From: Sphingomicrobium sp.
Lineage (GTDB): Bacteria; Pseudomonadota; Alphaproteobacteria; Sphingomonadales; Sphingomonadaceae
Length of the DNA stretch: 64,000 bases
Direction: 5' to 3'
NCBI GenBank assembly: GCA_036563485.1
Contig: DATCMI010000001.1
Span: 1,427,501-1,491,500 of the forward strand
Of this stretch, positions 40,006-50,908 are shown one piece after another. Both the position numbers and the translations under genes were made by a program. Under the pieces are notes generated by a model that saw only the letters and a program-made list of their open reading frames with translations, made no database searches and was not told the DNA's origin. The number at the start of each line of letters is the position of its first letter. The first letter of the stretch is position 1.

Positions 40006-41919
40006 ATGGCCGCGCCGATCCTTACCTATGAAGACCTTGGATTGATCCAGGGTGAAGGCTGGCTGTTCCGCGGCCTCAACCTGTACGTCGGCGAGCGCGA
40101 CCGGCTGGCGCTGATCGGCCGCAACGGGGCCGGCAAGACGACGCTGCTGAAGTGCCTTGCCGGGCTCATCGACACCGACGAAGGGCGGCGCACCATCGTG
40201 CCGGGCACGAAGGTCGTGCTTCTGGAGCAGGACCCGAAGATGGACGGCTTCGAAACGTTGCACGATTGGGTGGTCGGCGGCGACGGAGCGCCGGAAGCGC
40301 ATGAGGCGGCCGCGATCGCGGACCAGCTCGGCATCGACCTGTCACGCCCGACGTCCACGGCAAGCGGCGGCGAACGGCGGCGCGCGGCGATCACGCGGGC
40401 GCTGGCCCAGGATCCCGACGTCCTGCTGCTCGACGAGCCCACCAACCATCTCGACCTCGGCGCCATCGAGTGGCTCGAGGACTGGCTGAAGCGCTTCAGG
40501 GGCGCGTTCATCGTCATCAGCCACGACCGCACCTTCCTGACGCGGCTGACGCGCAGCTGCATCTGGCTCGACCGTGGCGACCTGCGGCGGGCGGAGATCG
40601 GGTTTGGCGGTTTCGACGCATGGACCGAGCGGGTTTACGAGAAAGAGGCGCGTGCCGCCGAGAAGCTGGATGCGAAGCTGAAGATCGAGCTTCACTGGCT
40701 GCAGCGGGGAGTCACGGCCCGCCGGCGGCGCAACCAGGGACGGCTGGCGAAGCTCAACGAGATGCGCGCGCAGCGGGCGGCGATGCTTGGCGCGGTCGGC
40801 GCGGCGAAGCTGGCGCTGGCCAAGGACGACGTTCGGTCGAAGACGGTGATCGACGCGGAGAATGTGTCGAAGTCGTTCCCCGCATCTGTTCGGGCTGAGC
40901 CTGTCGAAGCCCTGTCCGTTAACTCTCAAAAAGAAATCAGCCCTTCGACAAGCTCAGGGCGAACGGACTTGGAAGAGCGGGTCATCATCCGCGATTTCTC
41001 CCTGCGGGTGCAGCGGGGGGACCGGATCGGCGTCGTGGGGCCGAACGGCGCGGGGAAGACGACGCTGCTGAAGCTGCTCACCGGCGAAATGGAGCCGGAC
41101 AGCGGGACGGTGACGCTGGCGAAGACGCTGCAGGGAATCATCATCGACCAGCAGCGCAAGCTGATGGACCCGTCCAAGCGGGTTAAGGACGTGCTGGCTA
41201 ACGGCGGCGACTGGATCGAGGTCCGCGGCACCAAGAAGCACATCAAGGGCTATTTGAAGGAATTCCTGTTCGACCCGGCGATTGCCGACGCGCCGATCGG
41301 CTCCCTGTCGGGCGGCGAGCGGTCGCGCCTGCTGCTTGCCCGCGAATTCGCGCGGGCGGCGAACCTGCTGGTCCTCGACGAGCCGACCAACGACCTCGAC
41401 CTCGAGACGCTCGACCTGCTGCAGGAAGTGATTGCCGAATATGAAGGCACGGTGTTGCTGGTCAGCCACGATCGCGATTTCCTCGATCGGACGGTGACGA
41501 TCACGCTGGGCCTCGACGGGTCAGGCAGGATCGATGTGGTTGCCGGCGGCTATGAGGATTGGGTGCGGCAGCGGACCGAGGCGCGTCCTGCACTCCCATT
41601 CAGGGGAGGGGCAGCTCGCGTTAGCGAGCGGGGTGGGGGCGACGCTAAGAACAGCCCCACCCCTGCCCCTCCCCTGAAGGGGAGGGGAAAGCTCAGCTAC
41701 AAGGACCAGCGCGACCTCGATCGCCTTCCCGCCGAGATCGAGCGGCTGCAGGGGGAGATCGCCAAGGCCGAAGCGGCACTGGCCGACCCGGACCTCTATG
41801 CGCGCGAGCCGAAGCGCTTCGCCGAACTTACGGGCGCCATCGCCCGCCACCGCGCCGAAATCGAAGCCATGGAGCTGCGCTGGCTCGAGGTGGCGGAGAT
41901 GGCGGAAGGGCTGGGCTAG
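40006..41919 (+). CDS. ABC-F family ATPase (Uup-like) with two in-frame repeat insertions
   Basis: The 637-residue protein has two ABC domains: Walker A GRNGAGKTTLLK (about 41) and GPNGAGKTTLLK (about 346), signatures SGGERRRA and LSGGERSRLLL, and a C-terminal coiled-coil region. ABC-F proteins act on ribosomes or replication intermediates. Residues about 294-321 (RAEPVEALSVNSQKE region) and about 531-560 (RGGAARVSERGGGDA and TPAPPLKGRGK) are translated palindromic repeats. The first sits between the domains and the second just before the C-terminal coiled coil, so folding is probably tolerated. Confidence 0.92.
   Translation: MAAPILTYEDLGLIQGEGWLFRGLNLYVGERDRLALIGRNGAGKTTLLKCLAGLIDTDEGRRTIVPGTKVVLLEQDPKMDGFETLHDWVVGGDGAPEAHEAAAIADQLGIDLSRPTSTASGGERRRAAITRALAQDPDVLLLDEPTNHLDLGAIEWLEDWLKRFRGAFIVISHDRTFLTRLTRSCIWLDRGDLRRAEIGFGGFDAWTERVYEKEARAAEKLDAKLKIELHWLQRGVTARRRRNQGRLAKLNEMRAQRAAMLGAVGAAKLALAKDDVRSKTVIDAENVSKSFPASVRAEPVEALSVNSQKEISPSTSSGRTDLEERVIIRDFSLRVQRGDRIGVVGPNGAGKTTLLKLLTGEMEPDSGTVTLAKTLQGIIIDQQRKLMDPSKRVKDVLANGGDWIEVRGTKKHIKGYLKEFLFDPAIADAPIGSLSGGERSRLLLAREFARAANLLVLDEPTNDLDLETLDLLQEVIAEYEGTVLLVSHDRDFLDRTVTITLGLDGSGRIDVVAGGYEDWVRQRTEARPALPFRGGAARVSERGGGDAKNSPTPAPPLKGRGKLSYKDQRDLDRLPAEIERLQGEIAKAEAALADPDLYAREPKRFAELTGAIARHRAEIEAMELRWLEVAEMAEGLG
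40886..40968. repeat. Palindromic repeat pair inside the ABC-F gene (linker)
   Basis: Left arm 40886-40915 and right arm 40939-40968 are inverted copies of about 30 bp with few mismatches, separated by 23 bp. The arms carry the TTCG..CTGAGC..TGTCGAAG core. The element is translated in frame. Confidence 0.85.
41599..41678. repeat. Second palindromic repeat inside the ABC-F gene
   Basis: Perfect 15-bp outer arms (41599-41613 with 41664-41678), an inner 6-bp hairpin (41614-41619 with 41624-41629) and complementary G-rich and C-rich tracts. It is a different family from the first insertion and is also in frame. Confidence 0.85.
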
Positions 41920-41922
41920 GCC

Positions 41923-42609
41923 CTATTTGGCGGCGCTCGCTTTAAGCGCGTCGGCGACCAGCATGTTGAGCTGGTTCTCACAGCCCTTTTCGATCAGCAG
42001 CTGGGCGAGCGCGACCGGATCCTTGGGCACTGCCGCGAGCGTGACGACTTCCAGCTTGCTCTTGTCAGCGCCGTTCGCCGGAGCGATCTCGAATTGAGCA
42101 CCGGTCGACACCGGCATCGCGGTCGGCCAGGCCGCGAGCGCCTTGCCGGCGGCCCACTTCAGCTGCTGCGGGGTTCCGTCGGCGGTGCGGATCTCTACCG
42201 TCGCAGCAGCTTCGCTGTCGGGCCGCCACAGCTGGACCTTCTTCGCATCCGCGACGCACACCTTGCCGCTTTGCGTGACATCGATGTCCCACAGGCTGGG
42301 GCTGCGCGCGGTATCGCCGGTGCGAAGCGCGCCGAAGCGGCCGCGTTGAGCGGCGGCGCTGTTGAGGCTCACCTGGGTCGTGTCGAAGCTCCCCGGGCCA
42401 CGCAAGGTGCGCGCCGAACCGGGGCCGAGGATGGTCACCACGTCGCCGCCCTTCAGCGTGATCTTGGTGCTCGCCGAGAGAGTCTTCCCCGGTGGGTAGG
42501 CCTTTGCCGAGGGACCGAGCGACTTCACGACGACGACGGCGGCAACGGCTCCGGTCGAAGCCAGGCCAAGGGCAGCAGCTGCGGCATAGATGAGCGGCTT
42601 CATTCGCAT
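41923..42609 (-). CDS. Exported protein with FecR-like domain
   Basis: The 228-residue product has an N-terminal signal/anchor (MKPLIYAAAAALGLAS). A domain begins KGGDVVTILGPGSARTLRGP, which resembles the FecR-type beta domain, and a helical C-terminus (LAQLLIEKGCENQLNMLV) follows. The start at 42609 is chosen because AGGAAGG lies 8 bases upstream; that site overlaps the stop of the preceding gene, so expression is coupled. The role is unknown. Confidence 0.65.
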   Translation of the reverse strand: MRMKPLIYAAAAALGLASTGAVAAVVVVKSLGPSAKAYPPGKTLSASTKITLKGGDVVTILGPGSARTLRGPGSFDTTQVSLNSAAAQRGRFGALRTGDTARSPSLWDIDVTQSGKVCVADAKKVQLWRPDSEAAATVEIRTADGTPQQLKWAAGKALAAWPTAMPVSTGAQFEIAPANGADKSKLEVVTLAAVPKDPVALAQLLIEKGCENQLNMLVADALKASAAK

Positions 42610-42623
42610 GACTTGGACCTTCC

Positions 42624-43325
42624 TCATTGCGCGTTCGCGACATTGTACTTGAAAGCTTCCTCGCGCGTCAGGCACCGCCGGCTCGACGTGTCACCGCTGC
42701 CGCCGGAAACGGCTTTCTGCTGGTACATGACTTCCGTCAGCAGCTTGCGGGAGACGCCCATCCTGATGAGGAAATCATTGTCTTCGCTGGCGAGCAGCGC
42801 AGAATCCTGTTCGACCTCGCCGATCATCCCGATCGCATGGTCGGCGCCCTTCTTGAGCTCGGAACGCACGGCATCCTTGTCGCCGACGTGGGTGAACATG
42901 TGGACCACGAAGTGGGCGCCGGGATCAACGAAGCGGATCGCGCCGCCCATGAACATGAAGTTGCAAGCCGAGAAGCAGGCCCAGCCCGGTGGGATGCGCG
43001 TCGGGATCATCGAACTGCGAATGACCTTGCCCGCGGCATTGCCGGCGCGGGCGTTGCCGCCGGGCGAGCGAAGCCAGATTTCCTGCGGGTCCTCTGCCTT
43101 GATCGCTTCTTCGAGGCGAAGCGCAACATCCTCGTCGATCTGCCCCTCGGCCTTGAGCACGCGGACGCCGTCAATCGTCTCGGTGGAGAATTTCATCTCC
43201 GGATAAGTCGACCAGTTGAGCGACTTCGGACAGCTCGGGTTGGCAGGATCCATCGGGTCTGCTGCCGACAGGTTCAGCAGCAGCAAAGGTGCGGCGAGCA
43301 GCGCCTTCAACCAGTCGGCGAGCAT
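42624..43325 (-). CDS. ClpP-like (COG3904-type) exported protein
   Basis: The 233-residue product has an N-terminal hydrophobic segment (about 5-20). It then has a crotonase/ClpP-like fold: IWLRSPGGNARAGNAAGKVI (oxyanion glycine loop), WACFSACNFMFMGGAIRF with the candidate nucleophile serine in FSAC, and a possible histidine in HFVVHMF. Such predicted periplasmic proteins may be proteases without known substrates. It is separated by 2 bp from the upstream gene and coupled to the downstream one. Confidence 0.75.
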   Translation of the reverse strand: MLADWLKALLAAPLLLLNLSAADPMDPANPSCPKSLNWSTYPEMKFSTETIDGVRVLKAEGQIDEDVALRLEEAIKAEDPQEIWLRSPGGNARAGNAAGKVIRSSMIPTRIPPGWACFSACNFMFMGGAIRFVDPGAHFVVHMFTHVGDKDAVRSELKKGADHAIGMIGEVEQDSALLASEDNDFLIRMGVSRKLLTEVMYQQKAVSGGSGDTSSRRCLTREEAFKYNVANAQ

Positions 43326-43327
43326 GC

Positions 43328-43834
43328 TCAGGCCTTGGCGAAAGCGCTTGCGCCCTTGGCCCGGCACATCTTCTTCGGGACCGTCGTTTCCTCGCCATCG
43401 ACGATGACGACATCGGTGACCGTCAGGCAGGTGCCGCCGTCGGCGAGCTGTTCCTGGCCCGTGACCCTGGACACGCCCGACACGTTGGCGCGGCTTTCGC
43501 TTGTCCAGCTGACTTCGGTTCCGACGCCGCCGCGGACCGCGTCCTCCGTGGCTTTGGCGGCCTGCTGCTGTTCCTTGCAGTCCAGCATCTTCAACAGCTC
43601 ATCGCCGAGATAGGAGGTGACCGGGGCCGCGAGCGAGATGACTTGGCTGGGCGCGCCGACGCGGCCGAGCACGCTGTTGCCGATGTTGCCGAGCAAGCTG
43701 CCGAACATCGAGCGCTTCGCTTTCTGTACCGGATTGTCGCACTTGCCGGTCGACTGGGCCGCGGCGGGAGCCGCGGAAAGGAAAGCAACAGGTGCAAGGG
43801 CAATACCCCCCGCAAGCAACAGGATACGCAGCAT
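43328..43834 (-). CDS. Exported protein with 17-kDa surface-antigen-like C-terminus
   Basis: The 168-residue product has a signal peptide (ending APAAAQ, about 27). The middle contains glycine-zipper-like [12 protein letters not shown]. The C-terminal beta domain ([19 protein letters not shown] followed by KKMCRA) resembles the 17-kDa surface-antigen domain with its two cysteines. It is first of three co-directional genes with 2- and 14-bp gaps. The function of the set is unknown. Confidence 0.7.
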   Translation of the reverse strand: MLRILLLAGGIALAPVAFLSAAPAAAQSTGKCDNPVQKAKRSMFGSLLGNIGNSVLGRVGAPSQVISLAAPVTSYLGDELLKMLDCKEQQQAAKATEDAVRGGVGTEVSWTSESRANVSGVSRVTGQEQLADGGTCLTVTDVVIVDGEETTVPKKMCRAKGASAFAKA

Positions 43835-43936
43835 CTGAAAAACACCCCCTTGAGCCGGCGGCCCTAAGCCACTGACATCCCATCCGATACCACAGACGGG
43901 GCGGCTTGCCATGCCCCAGATTGCAAAGCTGCCCGG

Positions 43937-45291
<1,355 letters not shown>

Positions 45292-45295
<4 letters not shown>

Positions 45296-47346
45296 GCGAT
45301 CTTCCGTTCGGGTTCGGCGGCCATCTCGGCGGCCGGCAAGGTGATGGTGAAGGTGGTGCCCTGGCCGGGGCGGCTGTCGACGCCGAGGCGCCCGCCCATC
45401 GCCGCGATCAGGGAGCGCGCCTCGAATGCGCCGATGCCGAAGCCGCTCGGCTTGGTCGATGCGAACGGCTGAAACAGGCGGTTGCGGATGAACTCGCCAT
45501 CCATGCCGACGCCCTGGTCGGCGATGGCGATGCTGACGCTGTCGTTGGCGGCGGAGACGCGGACGACGACCGGCGTGCCGCTGCTGGCGTCGAGCGCATT
45601 CTGGAGCAGATGGCCGACCGCCTGCTCGAGCGCGGGCGCGTCGAGGAGGGCGCAGGCGCCCGCGTCGCCGAGCAGCTGAACGTCGCGCTGGCGGCGCTTG
45701 GCGGCGATTGCCGCGGAGAGGATCGGCCGCAGCGGCCGCGCCTCGACGCGCTGCACGCGCGCCGAATTGTGCGGCGCAAGGCGCGCGAGCAGGTCGTTCA
45801 TCTTGCCGACCGAGGATTGCAGCGTCGCGACCATGTCGGCGCGGAATTCGGGATTGTCCGCGTGGCGCTCGGCGTTGCGCGCAAGCAGCGACAGCTGGCT
45901 GACCAGATTCTTGATGTCGTGGAGGATGAAGGCGAAGCGGCGGTTGAACTCCTCGAAGCGCTGGGCAGTGGCGAGCGCTTCCTGGCCAAGCGCTTCGGCA
46001 AGCGAGCTGGCGGCCTGATTGCCTGCCGTCTTGAGGAGATCGAAATCCTCCCAGTCGAGCGGGCGGCGATAGTCGGGCGCGGCGAGGATCACGAGGCCGA
46101 TCAGCCGCTGCTGGTGGAGAAGCGGGACGGCGGCCCAGGCAGCTTGCTCCCCAAGGAGCCATTCGGGGACGGACAGCTTCTTGTCGGCCGTGGACGCCCA
46201 GCCGTGCCGCAGCGCGTCAAACTCGACGATGCGCCCGGACGCTTCGACGTCGCTCCACAGCTGCGCGGTGTCGGCCGAGATCTCGGTAGGAAAGCCGTCA
46301 CCGGGCCAATCGGAGGAGGCGGCGAGCGCGACGCCTCCGCCGTCATTGGTGAGCAGGACGCCGCCGGGCGCATCGATGATGTCGGCGAACGCCTTGACGA
46401 TCCGCTCCCCGAGCGGCGGCGCGTCGAGCCCTTCGCGGCCGAGCGTTTCGGTGAAGCGAAGCCATTCGCTGCGATAGTCGTAGCGATGCTCGAACAAATG
46501 CTTGGCGACCTTGACCTTGGCCCAGCTGCGGGCGCGCGGGCTCGGCAGCAGGACCATGGCGGTGACCGTCATCGCGGCGAGCGCCGCGATCATTAGGCCG
46601 GTCGACCAGTCGGCGCTTGCGCCGCGAAGGGCGGTGGCGAGGATCGCCATCAGCGCGAAGTAAGCGCAGATCGCCAGCAGCGAGAGGGACTGGAAGGTGG
46701 CGGCGCGCGACAGGCGAATGCGCCAGCCGCTGTCGCCCCGGGTCGCAAGCATGAACAAGGGTGCGGCGAATGCCATCGCCAGCCCGCGCCACTCGAGCAG
46801 CCAGTACGGATTGCCCGACCCGAGATAGAGCATGGTGTAGAGGTTGAGGTCGTACATCCACATCGCCGCGAGCCCGAGCATCGCCGAGCGGATGTGCGAT
46901 CGGCTCGCCGGCGCCGCCTGACCGTAGACGTTGTGGACGAGGACCAGCGCGCCGGCCGCGGCGGTAGTGCGGAGGATCAGGCCCGTCTGCGCAAGGGCCG
47001 CCGTCGGCGCGAACAGCTCAAGCGTGTCGCCGATGAAGGAGAGGCCCACGACGGCGGCGACGGCGCCATAGACGAGCTTCAGCCCATGCTCACGGTCTTC
47101 GCCGGCAGCCGAGAGGCTGTAGAGCATGCTGATCCACAGCAGGTTGCGGGCGCTCTCGGCGTAGCTGGTGACGGTGTCGCCAGGAGTGACGCCCGACAGC
47201 CAAGCCCAGCAGGCGGTTAGCGCGAACGCGGCGGCGAGCAGTCGCTGCGCGGGCTGCCGCGCGGCATCGCGCAGCCGCCACAGCGTCAAGGCGCCGAACA
47301 GCGCCGCAGCCAGCGCGTGGCTCCAGAAGTTGATGAGGCCGTTCAC
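45292..47346 (-). CDS. prsK: PEP-CTERM system histidine kinase PrsK
   Basis: The 684-residue protein has an N-terminal block of about eight membrane segments (1-285), a GAF-like sensor (about 310-460), a DHp with FILHDIKNLVSQLSLLARN, and an ATPase domain ending GFGIGAFEARSLIAAMGG. The HDIKN phosphoacceptor and the many-span N-terminus are diagnostic of PrsK. It is partner of prsR, co-translated by a 4-bp overlap. The exosortase and polysaccharide genes are not in the window. Confidence 0.92.
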
Positions 47347-47427
47347 TCGGCCCTCACTGTCAAACCCGCCGACATGCGGACGGGTGTCGCTAAACTTTAC
47401 AAAGAAGTAGTGAACGGCCGCGTTTTA

Positions 47428-48051
47428 CTAGGCGGCGGGGACCAGCTCCATCACGTCCACCTGGGACTCGAAACGGGGCTCCGGCATGACCAGCCGCCAG
47501 CGCCGATCGCCGATCCGCTCGAGATGGCCGGCGACGTCGCGCGTCGAATCCTGGCCATATTGCATCGCCCGCGTCTCGTCGCCGAGCACGAGCGTGCCAA
47601 GGAACACCTGGCGCACCGCATCGCCGGGGAAGATTAGACCCACGTAGCGTTGGGAGCCGGTCAGCTTGTCGAGCCGCTGCAGCTGGCGGTCGGCGCTGAT
47701 CCGGCAGCGGAAGGCCGGATAAGCGACATAGTCGAGCATGCCTTGCGTTTTGGCGCCGAGCTTTATGACGCGGCAGCGATAATCGCCATTCGGGATCGCG
47801 GGCGAATTCAGCGCCGCATCGGGGTCGAGCAGCGCGCCTTCGCGGGCGATGTCCTGGGCGTGGCCGCTCTTCTTCGCGGCCGCGACCGCTTTGACGAAGG
47901 TCGAGCGCCAGCCGGCGAGCCGCTGGCGGTCAACGGGCGCGGCCACTTCGCGCCACGCGCTCGTCCAGCGCGGGATCAGCCCGGACGGCTGCTCGAGCAC
48001 ATTGCAGCCGGAGCAGACGAAGAGGGCGGAAAGCAGGAGGGGCATGCGCAT
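47428..48051 (-). CDS. DUF4893-type lipoprotein
   Basis: The ATG 48051 gives 207 residues with a lipoprotein signal (FVCSGCN, about 11-17). The domain includes LAGWRSTFVKAVAAAKKSGH and DYRCRVIKLGAK, which I associate with DUF4893. Two cysteines (YRCR and FRCR) may form a disulfide. It is upstream of prsK on the same strand, but an 81-bp gap separates them. Confidence 0.75.
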   Translation of the reverse strand: MRMPLLLSALFVCSGCNVLEQPSGLIPRWTSAWREVAAPVDRQRLAGWRSTFVKAVAAAKKSGHAQDIAREGALLDPDAALNSPAIPNGDYRCRVIKLGAKTQGMLDYVAYPAFRCRISADRQLQRLDKLTGSQRYVGLIFPGDAVRQVFLGTLVLGDETRAMQYGQDSTRDVAGHLERIGDRRWRLVMPEPRFESQVDVMELVPAA

Positions 48052-48062
48052 CGCCGGTAAGC

Positions 48063-48830
48063 CTAAGCAGCGGTCCAGCCGCCGTCCATGCTGACGTTGG
48101 TGCCGGTGATCGAGGCAGCCTCGTCGCGGCACAGGAAGAGCGCCAGCGCCGCGACCTCCTCGGGCGTGACGAAGCGCTTGGTCGGCTGGCCCGCGAGGAG
48201 CACGTCGTTCATCACCTGCTCGCGCGTCATGTTCCGCGCCTTCATCGTGTCGGGGATCTGCTTTTCGACGAGCGGCGTCCAGACATAGCCCGGCGAAATG
48301 CAGTTCACGGTGATGCCGCTCGTCGCCACTTCGAGCGCGACCGTCTTGGTGAAGCCGGCAATCCCATGCTTGGCCGCGACATAAGCGCTCTTGAAGGGCG
48401 ACGCGACGAGGCTGTGGGCGCTCGCGGTGTTGATGATCCGGCCCCACTTCTTCTGCTTCATCGCCGGCACGGCGAGGCGGGTCGTGTGGAACGCCGACGA
48501 CAGGTTGATCGCCAGGATCGCGTCCCATTTCTCAGGCAGGAAATCCTCGACGGGCGACACGTGCTGGATGCCGGCATTGTTGACGAGGATGTCGGGGCCG
48601 CCGAGCTCGTCGGCGCAGCGGCGCATCATGCGCTCGATTTCGTCGGGTTTCGACATGTCGGCGCCGTCGTGGATCGCACCGAGCTCCGCGCACAATCGTT
48701 CGATCTCCGCAGGATCTCCGAAGCCGTTGATCATCAGCTTCGCGCCTTCGCCGGCGAGCGTTTTGGCGATCGCCAGTCCGATGCCGGACGTGGACCCGGT
48801 GACGAGCGCGACTTTGCCTTGAAGAGTCAT
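48063..48830 (-). CDS. 3-hydroxybutyrate dehydrogenase (SDR)
   Basis: A 255-residue short-chain dehydrogenase with the cofactor loop TGSTSGIG (about 11-18), NNAGIQH (about 90), catalytic SAHSLVASPFKSAYVAAKHG (Ser, Tyr, Lys) and the NAD-binding SPGYVWTPLVEKQI. NNAGIQHVSPVEDFP-like sequence and the Gln/His after NNAG are characteristic of 3-hydroxybutyrate dehydrogenase. It oxidises 3-hydroxybutyrate to acetoacetate, the mobilisation branch of PHB metabolism that complements PhaC. Confidence 0.93.
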   Translation of the reverse strand: MTLQGKVALVTGSTSGIGLAIAKTLAGEGAKLMINGFGDPAEIERLCAELGAIHDGADMSKPDEIERMMRRCADELGGPDILVNNAGIQHVSPVEDFLPEKWDAILAINLSSAFHTTRLAVPAMKQKKWGRIINTASAHSLVASPFKSAYVAAKHGIAGFTKTVALEVATSGITVNCISPGYVWTPLVEKQIPDTMKARNMTREQVMNDVLLAGQPTKRFVTPEEVAALALFLCRDEAASITGTNVSMDGGWTAA

Positions 48831-48911
48831 GGCTGCTCCAATGACGGCGTAGGTCGGAAATGCAACCGCTCCGCCGCCTGCGCATTACGCAAGCGCAACA
48901 GGAGGCATGCG

Positions 48912-49814
48912 ATGCGGCTAGGTGGCGGCGGCGACAAGGACTTTTTCGACATGACGGGCCGCAGCGGCGGCGGCGGATTCGGCGGCGGCGGCGGCAACAT
49001 GCTCGGCTGCCTGCTGCCGCTGATCGCCAGCCGCTTCGGCATGGTCGGAGTCCTGATTTTGCTGCTCGGCTATTGCGCGCTTCAGTCGTTCGGCGGCGGC
49101 GGCGGCGGCGGGATCCTTCCCGGCGGCACCGGCTCGCAGCCGACCCAGTCGGGATCAGCCGGCCAGTCCCGGCTCGATCCGGAAACGGCGCGGTTCCTGC
49201 CCGCGGTGCTGTCGAACACGGACGCGGTGTGGACCGACCTGTTCCGCCGCAGCGGGCAGACCTACCGCGAACCGCAGATGGTCGCCTATACGTCGGGCAC
49301 GCAGACCGGCTGCGGCTTCGGTCAGGCGGCGATGGGGCCGTTCTACTGCCCGAACGACAGCCGCATCTACCTCGACCCGACCTTCTTCAACGAGCTTCAG
49401 AACCGCTTCGGCGCGTCGGGCGATTTCGCCCGCGCTTATGTGATTGCGCACGAGGTCGGGCACCATGTCCAGAACCTCGAAGGCACGCTCGACCAGGCGC
49501 ACAATTCGCAGGCGCGCGCCAGCAAGGCCGAAGGCAATGCGATTCAGGTCGGCGTCGAGCTCCAGGCCGATTGCTATGCCGGCGTATGGGCGGCGCGCGC
49601 CAAGGCGCCGGACGGCACGTCGGCGCTCGAGCCCGGCGACGTCGAAGAGGGCATGAGGGCGGCCGAAGCGATCGGCGACGATACGCTTCAGCGCCAGTCG
49701 CAGGGCCGCGTGGTGCCGGAGAGCTTCACGCACGGCACGTCGGCGCAGCGGATGGCCGCGCTCCGGACAGGGCTGCAGACCGGCGACCCCGCCGCCTGCA
49801 AGTTCAACCGCTAG
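48912..49814 (+). CDS. YpfJ-family neutral zinc metallopeptidase
   Basis: The ATG 48912 has AGGAGG 7 bases upstream. The 300-residue protein has a Gly-rich N-terminus (GGGGFGGGGG), one membrane helix (about 33-57), and the peptidase domain with the zinc motif AHEVGHHVQNLEG (HExxH, about residue 180) and the downstream ELQADCYAGVWA. The length and motif match PF04228. It is a membrane-anchored, outward-facing protease with unknown substrate. It ends convergent with a 4-bp overlap. Confidence 0.92.
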   Translation: MRLGGGGDKDFFDMTGRSGGGGFGGGGGNMLGCLLPLIASRFGMVGVLILLLGYCALQSFGGGGGGGILPGGTGSQPTQSGSAGQSRLDPETARFLPAVLSNTDAVWTDLFRRSGQTYREPQMVAYTSGTQTGCGFGQAAMGPFYCPNDSRIYLDPTFFNELQNRFGASGDFARAYVIAHEVGHHVQNLEGTLDQAHNSQARASKAEGNAIQVGVELQADCYAGVWAARAKAPDGTSALEPGDVEEGMRAAEAIGDDTLQRQSQGRVVPESFTHGTSAQRMAALRTGLQTGDPAACKFNR

Positions 49815-50797
49815 ACGCGCACCAGCATCTTGCCGGTGTTCTCGCCGGTGAAGAGCCCGAGGAAGGCGTCGGGCGCCTGCTCCAGGCCCTGCTTGACGGT
49901 GTGCTTCGGCTTGACCGCGCCGCTAGCGACCCAAGCGCCCATGTCGCGGTAGAATTCGCCGAGGCGGCTGACATAGTCGCCGTAGAGGAAGCCCTTGATG
50001 GTGATCCGCATGGCAATGGTGCGGATGATGTAGCGGAAGGCCGCGGGCTCGCTGCTGTTGTAGCCGTCGATCATGCCACACAAAGCGAAGCGGGCGTGCA
50101 GCCGGGCCCGGGCGAATGCGGCGTCGAGATGGTCGCCGCCGACATTGTCGAAATAGACGTCGACGCCGTCGGGCGCGGCATCCTTGAGCGACTTGATGAT
50201 CGGTCCGGCGGTATAGTCTATGGCCTGGTCGGCGCCGAGCGAACGGACGAAGTCGCATTTTTCCTGCCCGCGCGCCGAGCCGATGACCGTCATGCCCTTC
50301 GCCTTGGCGATCTGCACGACGGCCGAGCCGACCGCGCCGGCGGCGGCGGACACGAACACGATGTCGCCTTCCTTCGCCGCGGCGGCATCGAGGAGGCCGA
50401 AGTAAGCGGTGGCGCCCGGCATGCCGAGAACGCCGAGGAATGTTTCCGGCGGTGCGCCGACGTCCGGGATCTTCTGGACGCCCTTGGTCGGGATCACCGC
50501 TTCGTCGCGCCAGCCGGCCATGTGAACGACGAGGTCGCCGGCTGCGAAGCCGTCCGCCTTGCTCTCAAGGACTTCGCCGACCGCGCCCCCTTCCATCGGC
50601 GCATCGATCTGGAACGGCGGGATGTAGGACTTGGACTCGTTCATGCGGCCGCGCATGTACGGGTCGACGGACAGGAAGCTGTTGCGGACGCGGATCATGC
50701 CGTCGGCAAGCTCCGGCAAAGCATAATCCTTGAGCTCGAAATTATCGGCCGTCGGCATGCCCTGCGGCCTGCTCTTGAGGTGCCACGCTCTTGCCAT
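49811..50797 (-). CDS. Zinc-independent NADP-dependent oxidoreductase (MDR family, CurA-like)
   Basis: A 328-residue medium-chain reductase without zinc ligands. The N-terminus WHLKSRPQGMP and DPYMRGRMNE, the Rossmann loop VSAAAGAVGSAVVQIAKAKG (about 150-170), and the end FLGLFTGENTGKMLVRV fit the leukotriene B4 12-hydroxydehydrogenase/CurA subfamily, which reduces activated alkenals or curcumin-like double bonds with NADPH. The substrate is unknown. Confidence 0.93.
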   Translation of the reverse strand: MARAWHLKSRPQGMPTADNFELKDYALPELADGMIRVRNSFLSVDPYMRGRMNESKSYIPPFQIDAPMEGGAVGEVLESKADGFAAGDLVVHMAGWRDEAVIPTKGVQKIPDVGAPPETFLGVLGMPGATAYFGLLDAAAAKEGDIVFVSAAAGAVGSAVVQIAKAKGMTVIGSARGQEKCDFVRSLGADQAIDYTAGPIIKSLKDAAPDGVDVYFDNVGGDHLDAAFARARLHARFALCGMIDGYNSSEPAAFRYIIRTIAMRITIKGFLYGDYVSRLGEFYRDMGAWVASGAVKPKHTVKQGLEQAPDAFLGLFTGENTGKMLVRV

Positions 50798-50842
50798 CCG
50801 CTGTCTCCTTCAGCTCGCTGCTAGGGGCGGAGCGCGGGCATG

Positions 50843-50879
50843 AAAAGGCCCGGCGGCGAAGGGGACGCGCCGCCGGGCC
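50843..50879 (-). terminator. Terminator of the Arg/Asp-rich DUF2171 gene
   Basis: A 12-bp perfect stem (50847-50858 with 50868-50879) with a 9-nt loop is followed leftward by four T residues (50843-50846). It lies 30 bp after the gene's stop codon. Confidence 0.8.
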
Positions 50880-50908
50880 CGAGGGAGCCTCCTGGTCGAG
50901 GCTAAGCG

